Shown here one piece after another: positions 8,516 to 18,326 of a stretch of 64,000 nt of DNA. Location of the stretch: positions 1,178,001-1,242,000 of the forward strand of contig NZ_JBDNCH010000002.1 of NCBI RefSeq assembly GCF_039769985.1, written 5' to 3'. The first letter of the stretch is position 1, and each line of letters begins with the position of its first letter. Source of the DNA: Ponticoccus litoralis. Lineage in GTDB: Bacteria; Pseudomonadota; Alphaproteobacteria; Rhodobacterales; Rhodobacteraceae. Both the position numbers and the translations under genes were made by a program. The notes beneath the pieces are model-generated. The model was not told the origin of the DNA. It made no database searches and was given only the letters and a program-made list of their open reading frames with translations.

Positions 8516-9702
8516 GTCGTCACACTCCATTGAACCACGGGGTATGACGCCTTCCAACCGCGCCGTGTTCCCAGCGCGCCCGCCTCGGCCAGTTCGATGC
8601 GCAGAAGCGTGCCGCCCAGCCGCGCCTGCCATGCGGCCAGCAGCGCCTCGGATTCCAGCGTCACGGCATTCACCACCAGCCGCACACCGGGCATCGCGGC
8701 CAGCTGCTCCAGAAGGGCCTCGGACAGCCCGCCGCCGACGAAGACCGCATCCGGGCGCGGCAGGTCGCCCAAAGCCTCTGGCGCGCGGCCCTCGACCACC
8801 TGCAAACGGTCGACACCCAGCGCGGCGGCATTGGCGCGGATGCGGGCGGCGCGTTCGGGGCGCATCTCGACGGCCACGGCCTGCGTGGCGGGGTGCGACA
8901 GCAGCCACTCGATCCCGATCGAGCCCGAACCGCCGCCGATGTCCCACAACATCTCGCCCGCCCCGGGCGCCAGCGCCGAAAGCGTCAGCGCCCGCACGGG
9001 TCGTTTCGTCAGCGCCCCGTCGCTGTCGAAGACAGCATCCGCCTGCCCCGAGGCGCGGTGCAGCGCCGCGCCTTCGCCCGCAACCTCCAGCGCGACACAG
9101 ACCGGGTGGCCGAAGCCCTCAAGCGGGTCTTCCGCCCGCGCCCGCGTCATCCGTTCGCGCGGGCCGCCAAGCGCCTCCATCACCGTCAGGGCCGAGGCGC
9201 CGAAGCCCAGGCCGGTCAGGTAGGCGCCAAGCTCCGCCACCGCCGCACCGTCGCGCAGCAGCGCGATCACCCGCTGGCCCCGCGCCAGATGCGGTCGCAG
9301 CCGCGTCAGAGGCGCCGCATGCAGGCCAAGGCAGAGCGTGCCCTCCAGCCCCCAGCCCATCCGCGCCGCCGCCAGCGAGAAGGTCGAGACCCCCGGCAGC
9401 GCCCGCCACTCATGGGCCTCGAACTCCCGCGCGATCACCGAGCCCGCGCCGAACCAGAAGGGGTCGCCCGAGGCCAGCACCGCAACGCGCCGCCCCGCCA
9501 GCCCGCGCAGCAGCGCCAGCCCCTCCGAGAAGGGCACCGGCCAGACGATCCGCTCGGCGCCGCTGTCTGGCACCAGCGACAGGTGCCGCGCCGGCCCCAT
9601 GACCACCTCGGCATCGGCCAGCGCGGCATGGCTTGCGGGCGACAGGCCTTCCGGTCCATCTTCGCCCAGCCCGATCACGGTCAGCCACGGAGCCTTGCCC
9701 AT
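8512..9702 (-). CDS. cobL: Precorrin-6Y C5,15-methyltransferase (decarboxylating) CobL
   Basis: 396 residues, fusion of CbiE and CbiT domains. The N-terminal methylase (about 1-205) has WLTVIGLGEDGPEGLSP; the C-terminal Rossmann methyltransferase (about 210-390) has LWDIGGGSGSIGIEWLLSHP and VFVGGGLSEALLEQL. It methylates C-5 and C-15 and decarboxylates the C-12 acetate. The ATG at 9700-9702 lies in the tetranucleotide CATG, which also holds the start of divergent cobK, so the two genes overlap by two bases. Confidence 0.93.
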   Translation of the reverse strand: MGKAPWLTVIGLGEDGPEGLSPASHAALADAEVVMGPARHLSLVPDSGAERIVWPVPFSEGLALLRGLAGRRVAVLASGDPFWFGAGSVIAREFEAHEWRALPGVSTFSLAAARMGWGLEGTLCLGLHAAPLTRLRPHLARGQRVIALLRDGAAVAELGAYLTGLGFGASALTVMEALGGPRERMTRARAEDPLEGFGHPVCVALEVAGEGAALHRASGQADAVFDSDGALTKRPVRALTLSALAPGAGEMLWDIGGGSGSIGIEWLLSHPATQAVAVEMRPERAARIRANAAALGVDRLQVVEGRAPEALGDLPRPDAVFVGGGLSEALLEQLAAMPGVRLVVNAVTLESEALLAAWQARLGGTLLRIELAEAGALGTRRGWKASYPVVQWSVTT

Positions 9703-10456
9703 GTCACCCAACCTCCTGATCCTCGGCGGCACCACAGAGGCGCGCCGCCCGGCGGATGCCGTGGCGGCTGCGGGCCACCAGGGCATCGTGTCCTATGCCG
9801 GACGGGTCGAACGCCCCTATCCCACCGCCCTGCCGCACCGCATCGGCGGCTTCGGCGGCACCGAGGGCCTTGCCACCTACCTGCGCACGCAGGAAATCAC
9901 CCATGTCATCGACGCCACGCATCCCTTTGCCGCGCAGATGAGCGCCCATGCGGTCGAGGCCGCGCAGCGCACCGGCGTGCCGCTGGCCGCCCTCACGCGC
10001 CCGGCCCGGCAGCCCGGTGCGGGCGACAACTGGCAGGCCGTCGCGGACATTCCCGCCGCCGTCGCCGCCCTGAACGGCCCGCCGCGCCGGGTCATGCTGG
10101 CCGTGGGCCGGATGCATCTGGAGGACTTCACCCCGAACCCGCAGCATTTCTATCTCTTGCGCCTCGTCGATCCGCCCGAGGCCGCGCTGCCCTTCCCGGA
10201 CTGCGCCGTCGAGGTCTCGCGCGGGCCCTTCACCGAAGCGGGTGACCGCGCCCTGATGCAGCGCCACGGCATCGACCTTGTGGTGTCCAAGAACGCGGGC
10301 GGCAGCGGCGCGCGGGCCAAGCTGGACGCGGCGCGGGCCACGGGCCTGCCGGTGGTGATGATCGACCGCCCCGCCCTGCCGCCACGGACCGAGCTGCACG
10401 AGACCGCAGCGGTTCTGGACTGGATCGCTCATGCCGGGGTGAACCTCGGCGTGTAG
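9701..10456 (+). CDS. cobK: Precorrin-6A reductase CobK
   Basis: 251 residues. LLILGGTTEAR at the N-terminus, VIDATHPFAAQMSAHAVEA, and VVSKNAGGSGARAKLDAA near the C-terminus are CobK/CbiJ signatures. It reduces the macrocycle with NADPH. It is the only plus-strand gene inside a long minus-strand cob block; it starts in the same CATG as cobL, and its last 28 bases overlap the 3' end of cobJ on the opposite strand. Any promoter for it must lie inside cobL. Confidence 0.93.
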   Translation: MSPNLLILGGTTEARRPADAVAAAGHQGIVSYAGRVERPYPTALPHRIGGFGGTEGLATYLRTQEITHVIDATHPFAAQMSAHAVEAAQRTGVPLAALTRPARQPGAGDNWQAVADIPAAVAALNGPPRRVMLAVGRMHLEDFTPNPQHFYLLRLVDPPEAALPFPDCAVEVSRGPFTEAGDRALMQRHGIDLVVSKNAGGSGARAKLDAARATGLPVVMIDRPALPPRTELHETAAVLDWIAHAGVNLGV

Positions 10457-11178
10457 ACGAAGGGCGCGCCGTCACGCGGGATCACCCGCGTGCGCGAAGA
10501 CCCCACCAGCACGACAGTCCGCATGTCCGCCATATCCGGCGTGGCGTCCTTCAGGGCGACCACGCGGATCGCTTCCTCGGCGGTAGAGACGGCGCGGGCG
10601 AAGATCACCACCCTCTCCGGCTCGCAGGTCTCGTGCAGGACCGCCAGCGTGCGCACGAAACCCTCGGGCCGCGAGGCCGAGCGCGGGTTGTAGAAGCCCA
10701 TGGCGAAATCGCCCTCAGCCGCCAGCCGCAGGCGTTTCTCGATCAGCGCCCAGGGCTTGAGGTTGTCGGACAGGTTGATCGCGCAGAAGTCGTGGCCCAG
10801 CGGCGCCCCCGCCCGCGCCGCCGCCGCCAGCATCGCGGTGATGCCGGGCAGCACGCGGATATCCAGCGCGGCAAAGGCGGGTTCGGCCTCGACCGCCTCG
10901 AAGACCGCCGCGGCCATGGCAAAGACGCCGGGATCACCGGACGAGACCACGACCACGCTCTTGCCGCCCTGCGCCATCTCCAGCGCGTGGCGGGCGCGGT
11001 CCAGTTCCACGCGGTTGTCACTTTCGTGAAGGGTCAGGCCGGGGCGCGGGGTCACGCGGCGGACGTAGGGGATGTAGCCGACGATATCGGTGGCCTGCGC
11101 CAGCGCGTCGGAAACCTCGGGCGTCACCAGCGCCTCGGCCCCGGGACCAAGGCCCGCGATCACCACCCAGCCGGTCAT
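10429..11178 (-). CDS. cobJ: Precorrin-3B C17-methyltransferase CobJ
   Basis: 249 residues. WVVIAGLGPGAEALVTPEV at the N-terminus, VSSGDPGVFAMAAAVFEA and LPGITAMLAAAARAGAPLGH follow, as in CobJ/CbiH. It methylates C-17 with ring contraction of precorrin-3B. The start ATG (11176-11178) sits directly before MTGWVVIAG; the frame is open another 42 codons upstream but that part has no resemblance to the family. It is separated from cobI by 160 non-coding bases. Confidence 0.92.
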   Translation of the reverse strand: MTGWVVIAGLGPGAEALVTPEVSDALAQATDIVGYIPYVRRVTPRPGLTLHESDNRVELDRARHALEMAQGGKSVVVVSSGDPGVFAMAAAVFEAVEAEPAFAALDIRVLPGITAMLAAAARAGAPLGHDFCAINLSDNLKPWALIEKRLRLAAEGDFAMGFYNPRSASRPEGFVRTLAVLHETCEPERVVIFARAVSTAEEAIRVVALKDATPDMADMRTVVLVGSSRTRVIPRDGAPFVYTPRFTPA

Positions 11179-11338
11179 GGCCGCAGTCCTTCGGTCGCGG
11201 CACAGGACGAACGCTCCGCAGCCTTCACCGCCAGCGCGCGGGCCGAGACAGAAAGGCCCCGCGCCGCCCGGCTGTCCGCCGCGCGGCGCGGCCTGTGCAA
11301 GCAAGCTGCCGCTGGCTGGCGCCTATGCAGGAGAGGGC

Positions 11339-12064
11339 TCATGGCCGCCGCCCCTGCCCGTGCACGATCACGATGGAGAAATAGGGCGACACCCGGTCAG
11401 AGGCCTGCGCCAGCGGCATAACGGTCTGGCCCTCCATGCTGGCGTATTCCACCAGCCAGGCCCGGTCCATCTTGCCCGCCGCCGTCAGGGCCTCGCGGAT
11501 CTTGGGCAGGTTGCGCCCGATCTTCATGACCACCAGCGCGTCGGAGTCCAGCGCGCCGCGCGTCAGTTCCGCAAGGGGCAGCGTGCCCATCAGCACCGAC
11601 AGGATGTCGTCGCCCCATGTCACCGGCATCCCCGTCGCGGTCCATGCCGCCGACATGCCGGTGATCGCGGGCACGACACGCACGTCGGTGTCATCCTTGA
11701 GCCGCTCGTAGAGGTGCATGAAGGAACCGTAGAAGAACGGGTCGCCCTCGCAGAGCACCACCACCTCTTCGCCCTGCGCGGCCAGCGCCCGAAGATGCGC
11801 CACGCAGTCGGCGTAGAAAGCCGAGAGGATTTCGTTGTAGCGCGGATCGGACAGCGGGATTTCCGTCGTCACCGGGTATTCCATGGCGAACTCGACCGCC
11901 TCGGGATGCAACATCCCCTCGACGATGCCGCGCGCGCGGCCAGCGCGTCCCGCCTTGCGGAAGAAGGCCACGTGGCGGGCGTTGCGGACCAGCCGGTCGG
12001 CGCGCACGCTCATCAGCTCGGGATCGCCGGGGCCAAGGCCGACGCCGTGGATCACGCCGCTCAT
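11339..12064 (-). CDS. cobI: Precorrin-2 C20-methyltransferase CobI
   Basis: 241 residues. GVGLGPGDPELMSVRADRL at the N-terminus, VVLCEGDPFFYGSFMHLYER and PAITGMSAAWTATGMP are characteristic of CobI/CbiL. It makes precorrin-3A from precorrin-2. Its ATG overlaps the cobH stop by 4 bases (ATGA). Confidence 0.93.
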   Translation of the reverse strand: MSGVIHGVGLGPGDPELMSVRADRLVRNARHVAFFRKAGRAGRARGIVEGMLHPEAVEFAMEYPVTTEIPLSDPRYNEILSAFYADCVAHLRALAAQGEEVVVLCEGDPFFYGSFMHLYERLKDDTDVRVVPAITGMSAAWTATGMPVTWGDDILSVLMGTLPLAELTRGALDSDALVVMKIGRNLPKIREALTAAGKMDRAWLVEYASMEGQTVMPLAQASDRVSPYFSIVIVHGQGRRP

Positions 12065-12690
12065 TCCGCGCGGCTCGCGATGGCGTTGATCGCGGCGACG
12101 GTGATGGCAGAGCCACCCAGCCGCCCCCGCACGATCAGCGAGGGGACCGGCAGCGCCTCCCACAGGGCGTCCTTGGATTCGCGCGCGCCGACGAAGCCGA
12201 CCGGGCAGCCGATGATCGCCGCCGGGCGCGGGCAGTCCGGGTCTTCCAGCATCTCCAGCAGGTGAAACAGCGCGGTTGGCGCATTGCCGATGGCCACCAG
12301 CGCGCCCTCCAGCCGGGGCCGCCACAATTCCAGCGCGGCGGCAGAGCGGGTGGTGCCCAGAGAGGCCGCAAGATCCGGCACGGAAGGATCGCGCAGCGTG
12401 CAGATCACGTCGTTGTCGGCGGGCAGACGTTTGCGCGTCACCCCTTCCGAGACCATGTAGGCGTCGCAGAAGATCGGCGCCCCGGCTTCCAGCGCGGCGC
12501 GGGCGGCCCCCACCATCCCGTCAGAGACCGCGACATCGCGTTCCAGCCCGACCAGACCGGCGGCGTGGATCATCCGCACCACCACCTGCTCGGCATCCGG
12601 GGCAAAGCGCGCGAGTTCAGCCTCTCGCCGGATGGTGGCAAAGGACTCGGCGTAGATCGCGGCGCCGTCTTTCTCGTATTCGTAGGGCAT
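12061..12690 (-). CDS. cobH: Precorrin-8X methylmutase CobH
   Basis: 209 residues, exactly the family size. It moves the C-11 methyl group to C-12 to give hydrogenobyrinic acid. The catalytic histidine lies in RMIHAAGLVG (near residue 43). GNAPTALFHLLEML and IIGCPVGFVGARESK are further conserved blocks. Its start abuts the cobG stop with no gap. Confidence 0.94.
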   Translation of the reverse strand: MPYEYEKDGAAIYAESFATIRREAELARFAPDAEQVVVRMIHAAGLVGLERDVAVSDGMVGAARAALEAGAPIFCDAYMVSEGVTRKRLPADNDVICTLRDPSVPDLAASLGTTRSAAALELWRPRLEGALVAIGNAPTALFHLLEMLEDPDCPRPAAIIGCPVGFVGARESKDALWEALPVPSLIVRGRLGGSAITVAAINAIASRAE

Positions 12691-13836
12691 TCAGAGGGTC
12701 CGGAGGTCGAGGGTGTCAGTGTCAAGGCCACGGTGCGCAGGGTCATCCCACGGGGCGCCGCCCCGAACAAGATCGAATGCACCGTCGCGGCCCGTCAGGG
12801 TCAGCGGCGCGGGGCCGGGCAAGGCGCAGCCCTTGGCACAGCCAGAGACATGCAGCGGCAGCGGGGTGACGGCGGCCAGGCGCCGGGCGAGCGGGCGGGT
12901 TTCGACGCTGGCCTGCGGGCAGAAGGGCGCCCCGGGGCAGGCGGTGACCCGCAAAAGCGGATCGGCGGGGTCGGTGATCAGGTCGGGGTGCGCCGGGGCC
13001 TGCGCCAGCCCGGGGACGAAGAGCATGCGGAAGGGTGTCACGCGGATCGGCTGGCCTGCGTCCAGCGCCCCGGCCAGTGCACGCAGGCTGTCGGTCGAGA
13101 ACTGCCCGAAGGCGGCGGCGATGCACAGGCCCTCATGCAGCGCACCCGGGTGCGGCGCGGAAGGCGCCTGAACCGGGGCAACCGCTCCGGCCAGATCGGC
13201 GGGCAAGGGGTGCGCCGCGACATGCCGCGCCATGCGCCCGCGCCCGTCCGCGCCGATGCCGCCCGAGGCGATAAACCACCGCGTCAGCGCCAGCGCCGTG
13301 CCAAGCGCCGCGTCCATGTCGGCCACGGCGCGCCCCGTCGCACAGCCGTCGGCGCGCAGGATCAGCCCCTCGGCCGCGCGTTCGATCCGGATGTCGCCGC
13401 TGACATCGGCCAGCCGCCCCGCCCCGGCATCTATGACGAAGCCGAACTTGCCGGGCAGCGCGGCGAACTCCGCGCCCTGCAGCGCCTCGGACAGGGCCAT
13501 GGCCAGCCCCGCCTGCGCCGGATCGCTGCGGAAGGGGTCCAGCACGATATTGCGATGCGCCTCGGCCTCGGGCGTCTCGTCCAGCAGAGCCAGCGTCGAC
13601 AGGCCCTCGATCACCGCCGGATGCGCCGCCTCGTCGATGCCGCGCAGTTGCAGGTTCGCCCGGCTGGTGACGTCAATCACGCCCGACCCGTGGCGCTCTG
13701 CAAGATCCGCCAGACCCAGCGCCTGCGCCCGGTCGATCTGCCCCAGCCAGGGCCGCACCCGCACCACCAGCCCGTCGCCCGAGCGCATGGGCCGCCACGC
13801 GCCGGGGCACCAGCCCTTGATCTCGGGCGCGCTCAT
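12691..13836 (-). CDS. cobG: Precorrin-3B synthase CobG (oxygen-dependent)
   Basis: 381 residues, related to nitrite/sulfite reductases. The C-terminal half has the four-cysteine Fe-S motif CPGAPFC and, about 38 residues on, SGCAKGC. CobG uses O2 to form the C-20 hydroxyl and lactone, so it marks the aerobic route. I chose ATG at 13834-13836 (MSAPEIKGWCPGAWRPM) over an in-frame ATG 12 codons earlier because the conserved WCPGAWRPM block should be close to the N-terminus. Confidence 0.9.
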   Translation of the reverse strand: MSAPEIKGWCPGAWRPMRSGDGLVVRVRPWLGQIDRAQALGLADLAERHGSGVIDVTSRANLQLRGIDEAAHPAVIEGLSTLALLDETPEAEAHRNIVLDPFRSDPAQAGLAMALSEALQGAEFAALPGKFGFVIDAGAGRLADVSGDIRIERAAEGLILRADGCATGRAVADMDAALGTALALTRWFIASGGIGADGRGRMARHVAAHPLPADLAGAVAPVQAPSAPHPGALHEGLCIAAAFGQFSTDSLRALAGALDAGQPIRVTPFRMLFVPGLAQAPAHPDLITDPADPLLRVTACPGAPFCPQASVETRPLARRLAAVTPLPLHVSGCAKGCALPGPAPLTLTGRDGAFDLVRGGAPWDDPAHRGLDTDTLDLRTL

Positions 13837-13894
13837 GGCGTCACCGGGTTCGTACCGCGCGCTTCGCGACAAGACCGGCTATATCGACGCGCGC

Positions 13895-16800
13895 TCATTC
13901 CGCCGCCTCCAGCGCCGCGCGGATGGCGTTGCGCCGGGTCTGCCACAGGCCCGCCGCGTGCAGGGCGGCAAAGCGATCCTTCATCGCCTGCAGCGCCTCG
14001 GGATTGGCCTCTGCCATGAAGGCGCTCAGGTCGTCGTCGCCCAGCGTCGCCTCGTAATAAAGGTCAAAGAGATGCGCGGGCACCACCCCCGCAAGCTGAG
14101 CGAAAGCGGCCATGTTCTCCAGCGTCGCGGCGATCTCGGCGGCGCCGCGAAAGCCGTGACGGCGCATGCCCGCCAGCCAGCCCGGATGCGCCGCCCGGGC
14201 CTGCACGACGCGGGCGATTTCCTCGGACAGGGCGCGCGCGCGGGGCCGCGTCGGGTCGGTATTGTCCAGATGCCAAAGCCGCGCGCTGCCGCCGGTCACC
14301 ATCTGCGCGGCGGCAAAGCCCGCCTCGTGGCTGGCGTAGTCCTCGGACAGCAGAAGGTCGGTCTCGGGCAGGTCCTGCGCATGGACAAAGGCCTCGGCCC
14401 CACGCACTCGCGCCCGCAGGCCTTCGGGATCGCGCACCGGGTCCGCGCCGTCCAGCGCCCAGGACGAGGCCGCAAGCCGGGCCTCGCCCGCCGCCTGCCG
14501 CGCCTCTGCGGTATAGCTGTCGAGCTGCGCGCCCATGGACACGCCATATTGCCCCGGCGCCGGGCCGAAGACGCGCGCGCCCTGCTGCGCCACATAGGGG
14601 TTCCAGTCTGCCGCCTCGTCACGCTCGGACAGCACCCGGACCGCCTGCCCGAAAAGCGCGGAGAGCCCCGGAAAGACGTCGCGGAACAGCCCCGAGACCC
14701 GCAGCGTCACGTCCACCCGGGGCCGGTCCAGCTCGGCGATGGGCAGCACTTCAAGGCCCGAAACCCGCTCGGCGCCCTTGTCCCAGACCGGGCGCACGCC
14801 CATCAGGTGCAGCGCCATGGCGAAGTCCTCTCCGGCGGTGCGCATCGTCGCCGACCCCCATAGATCGACCACAAGGGACCGGGGCCAGTCGCCCTCGTCC
14901 TGCAGGTGGCGGCGCACCAGTTCCTCGCCCAGCCGCACACCCTGCGCATAGGCGCTGCGCGTCGGCACGGCGCGCGGATCGACGGCAAAGAGGTTCCGGC
15001 CCGTGGGCAGCACGTCGGACCGCCCGCGATAGGGCGACCCCGCCGGCCCCGGCTCGATCCGGCGACCCTGCAGCGCATCCGGCAGCGCGCGCCTCTCGGC
15101 CTCGGCAGAAGCACCGGCATCGAAGGCGCCCTGCCCCTCGGACATCCGCCCCCAGACATGCAGCCCGTCGCCGAAGACGCTGTCCTTCACGTCGCAGACA
15201 AAGCGGTCGATCCGCGTGATCGCCTCGGCCAGAGAGGTGGCGGCGTCGAGCCCCAGATCCCCCTCGACCCCCAGCGCCTGCGCCTCGTCTCGGATGTCCT
15301 GCTGCAGCCGGTCGCGCCGCCGCGGGTCCAGCCCGTCGGCGTTGGAGAACTCGTCGAGCAGGCTTTCCAGACGCGCCAGCCGGTCCGGCGTGCCCGAGGT
15401 CTTCAGCGGCGGCGGCACATGGCCCAGCGTCACCGCGCCGATGCGGCGCTTGGCCTGCGCGGCCTCGCCGGGATCGTTGACGATGAAGGGGTACAGTACC
15501 GGCAGGGCGCCGGTCAGCGCCTCGGGCCAGCAGGTGTCGGACAGGGCGACGGATTTGCCCGGCAGCCACTCCAGCGTGCCATGTGCGCCGATATGCACCA
15601 GCGCATCCGCATGCCGCTGAAGCCAGAGGTAGAAGGCGACGTAGCCGTGGCGCGGCACGCGCGACAGGTCGTGGTAATCGTCGTCCCGGCTCGCGGCCTC
15701 GCCGCGCTCGGGCTGCAGCGCGACCAGCGCAGTGCCCAGCCGCAGCACCGGCAGGGTGATCCCCTCGGGCGTCGCGGCGGTATCGGCCTCGGGCGCGCCC
15801 CATGCGGCCTGCAGATCCGCGCGCAGCGTCTCGGGCAGCGTGTCCAGCGCCGCCGCGTAATCCGCCCAGGGCCAGACCAGCCGGGCCGCGGCCAATGTTG
15901 CCTCGTCCAGCCCGGTTTCGACCGCATGGCCCGCGGCCCGCAGATCCTCCAGCATTGCCCGGGCCGAGGCCACGGCATCCAGACCCACCGCATGGGCCAT
16001 CTGCCAGTCGCGCCCCGGGTAGGTCGACAGAACCAGCGCCACCCGCCGCGCGTCGGCCGGGACAGCGGCCAGCCGCCGCCACCCCGCCACCCGGTCACAG
16101 AAGGCCGCGACACGGCCCGCATGCACCCTGTGCACAACACGCGAGAACTGCAGGTCCGGGTCGCGCTCGCCCGCTTCCTTGAAGGACAGGACGCCGCCGA
16201 AGATCCGCCCGTCCACCTCGGGCAGCACCACGTGCATGGCCAGATCCGCCGGGGACAAGCCGCGCTCCGCCGCGTCCCGGGCCTCGCGGTCCGAGGTCGC
16301 CAGCGCCGCACTGGAACACCGGCACGCCGCCAGCGTCCAGCGGCGAGGCCCCGCCGCCCGAACGCCCGGAAAAGGCGGTCAGGTTCACGATCACCTCCGG
16401 CGCCAGCGCCGCCACCTGCCGCCGCAGCCAGCCCGTGGCCTCCGGCGCCTTCAGCGAGGGCACGAAGAGCGCCGCCACCTCGAAGCCCCGCGCCCGCAGG
16501 CCCTCCATCACCGCCTCGACCGGCTCCAGGTCCGCCGCCACCGAGGTAAGACCGGTAGAAGACCACCACCGCCCCGGGTTTCTTCTTGGTCAAAATACCG
16601 TCGGGGGGCTCGGCCTGTCCGAGCGGGGGGCAGACAGCCCCTCCGGCAATCGCCCCGAAGGCCACCGCCGGACAGCAGACGCCCTCCTCGGGCGTCCATG
16701 CGCCGACCTGCGGCAGGCCCTTGGCGCCTCGCACCGGTCCGGCATAAAGCCCCGAGGCCAGCGCCATCTGCGCCAGCGCCGCCTGCGCCGCCACCGCGCC

Positions 16801-17241
16801 GCCGCTGTCGCAGAGATGCTGCAACCGGCGCAGCGTGGAGACCGGCAGGGTCGAGACCGCGTCCAGCCGCGCATCCACCCGCCCGTCGGCGGGCAGCACC
16901 GCCAGCGCGATGCCCTTCTCGCGGCACAGCGCCTCGACCTGTTGCAACCCATAGGCCCAGTAGGGCACGCCGCCGATCAGCCGGATCAGCACACCCTTCG
17001 CCCCCGCCAAGGTCTGCTCGACATAGGTGTCGACCGACAGCGGGTGCTTCAGCGCCGCAAGGTTCGCCAGCCGCAGCGCGGGCATCCGCTTCGCGCCGCC
17101 GCCGCGATGCCAGCCCGCCGCAAAGGCCCCAAGGTCCGAGTCCGAGAAGGACAGCACCACCAGATCGCCCGGGTCCTGCGCAAGGTCCCGAGGGGTGTCG
17201 GCCTCGTCCAGCCCGTGGCTTTCGCGAAAGATGACATGCAT
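13895..17241 (-). CDS. cobN: Cobaltochelatase large subunit CobN, two frameshifts and an in-frame repeat insertion
   Basis: Full span about 1114 residues after two one-base corrections. Part 1 (17241 to about 16546) runs from MHVIFRESHGLDEADTP to FYRSYL; part 2 (16541 to about 16309) has AADLEPVEAVMEGLRARGFE and VIVNLTAFSGRS; part 3 (about 16303 to 13895) begins LATSDREARDAAERGLSP and holds HIGAHGTLEWLPGKSVALSD and the rest of the chelatase domain. CobN binds hydrogenobyrinic acid a,c-diamide and inserts Co2+ with the CobS-CobT AAA+ motor, whose genes are not in this window. Between the CCPAVAFGAI block and FYRSYL sits an extra stretch including PPDGILTKKKPG, which is repeat element E2 translated in frame. 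It is the next gene after cobW in the riboswitch operon. Confidence 0.9.
16579..16642. repeat. Interspersed hairpin element E2, inside cobN coding sequence
   Basis: Head TTTCTTCTTGGTCAAAATAC followed by a G-run, hairpin CTCGG-CCTGT-CCGAG (16609-16623) and a GGGG/CCCC pair ending near 16642. It matches E1 and E3 in order and spacing. About 63 bases long, so roughly 21 codons, and it keeps the cobN frame open. Confidence 0.6.
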
Positions 17242-17273
17242 GGGCGTGCGGCGGGCCCAAGGCCCGCCCTACA

Positions 17274-18326
17274 TCAGGCGGCGACCGGCGCCGCGCCAAG
17301 GATCGCGCGGATCGCCTCGGGCTTCACGTCGTCATGTTCGGCGATGACCACCACCTTCGAGACCCGCGCCTCACCGGGCTTCCACGGGCGGTCGTACTGG
17401 TGGCGCACCCGCGCGCCCACCGCCTGTACCAGAAGGCGCATCGGCTTGCCCTTGACGCTGGCATAGCCCTTGACCCGCAGGATGTTCAGCTCGTTCGCCA
17501 GCCGCTCGATGGCGGTGACCAGCTGCTCGGGGCTGTCGAGTTCCGGCAGCTCCACCACGATCGACTCGAAATCGTCATGCTCGTGGTCGTCGTGGCCGTC
17601 ATGATGCGAGGGGCGCGCGTCCATGTCGTCCTCGGCGGCGGCCTCCAGCCCGAGGATGACGCGCGGGTCGACCACACCCTCGGCAACCTCGACCACCGGC
17701 AGCACGCGCGGCGCCTCGGCGGCGATGATCGCCTTGGCCCCGGCCACACCCTCGGGACCGGCAAGGTCGGGCTTGGTCAGCAGGATGATGTCGGCGCAGC
17801 TGATCTGGTCCTCGAAGACCTCCGACAGCGGTGTTTCGTGATCGAGGCTGTCGTCGGCCAGCCGCTGCGCGTCCACCCGCGCCACGTCGGGGGCGAAGCG
17901 GCCCGAGGCCACGGCCTCGGCATCGGCCAGCGCGATCACGCCGTCGACGGTGATCTTCGAGCGGATATCGGGCCAGTCGAAGGCCTTCAGCAGCGGCTTG
18001 GGCAGGGCGAGGCCCGAGGTCTCGATCAGGATGTGATCGGGGCGCGGCTCCAGCGCCATCAGCGCCTCGATGGTGGGGATGAAATCGTCGGCCACGGTGC
18101 AGCAGATGCAGCCGTTGGCCAGTTCCATGATGTTCTCGGCGGGGCAGTCGGGGATGGCGCAGCCCTTCAGGATCTCGCCATCCACGCCGACATCGCCGAA
18201 TTCGTTGACGACGACCGCGAGGCGCTTGCCGCCCGGGTTCTGCATCAGGTGGCGGACCAGCGTCGTCTTGCCGGAGCCGAGGAAGCCCGTGATCACGGTG
18301 ACGGGCAGTTTCGAAAGATCGGTCAT
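17274..18326 (-). CDS. cobW: CobW-family GTPase, cobalt metallochaperone
   Basis: 350 residues, G3E GTPase. P-loop GFLGSGKTT (residues 13-21), metal-binding CxCC motif NGCICCTV (near 68-75), Walker B-like ILIETSGLALP, a His/Asp-rich metal loop HHDGHDDHEHDD (near 242) and a C-terminal CobW_C domain ending VIAEHDDVKPEAI. CobW proteins are thought to deliver Co2+ to the chelatase; here it directly precedes cobN and follows the DUF1636 gene (ATGA overlap), all behind a B12 riboswitch. ATG at 18324-18326 is chosen for the overlap and the short distance to the P-loop. Confidence 0.92.
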   Translation of the reverse strand: MTDLSKLPVTVITGFLGSGKTTLVRHLMQNPGGKRLAVVVNEFGDVGVDGEILKGCAIPDCPAENIMELANGCICCTVADDFIPTIEALMALEPRPDHILIETSGLALPKPLLKAFDWPDIRSKITVDGVIALADAEAVASGRFAPDVARVDAQRLADDSLDHETPLSEVFEDQISCADIILLTKPDLAGPEGVAGAKAIIAAEAPRVLPVVEVAEGVVDPRVILGLEAAAEDDMDARPSHHDGHDDHEHDDFESIVVELPELDSPEQLVTAIERLANELNILRVKGYASVKGKPMRLLVQAVGARVRHQYDRPWKPGEARVSKVVVIAEHDDVKPEAIRAILGAAPVAA

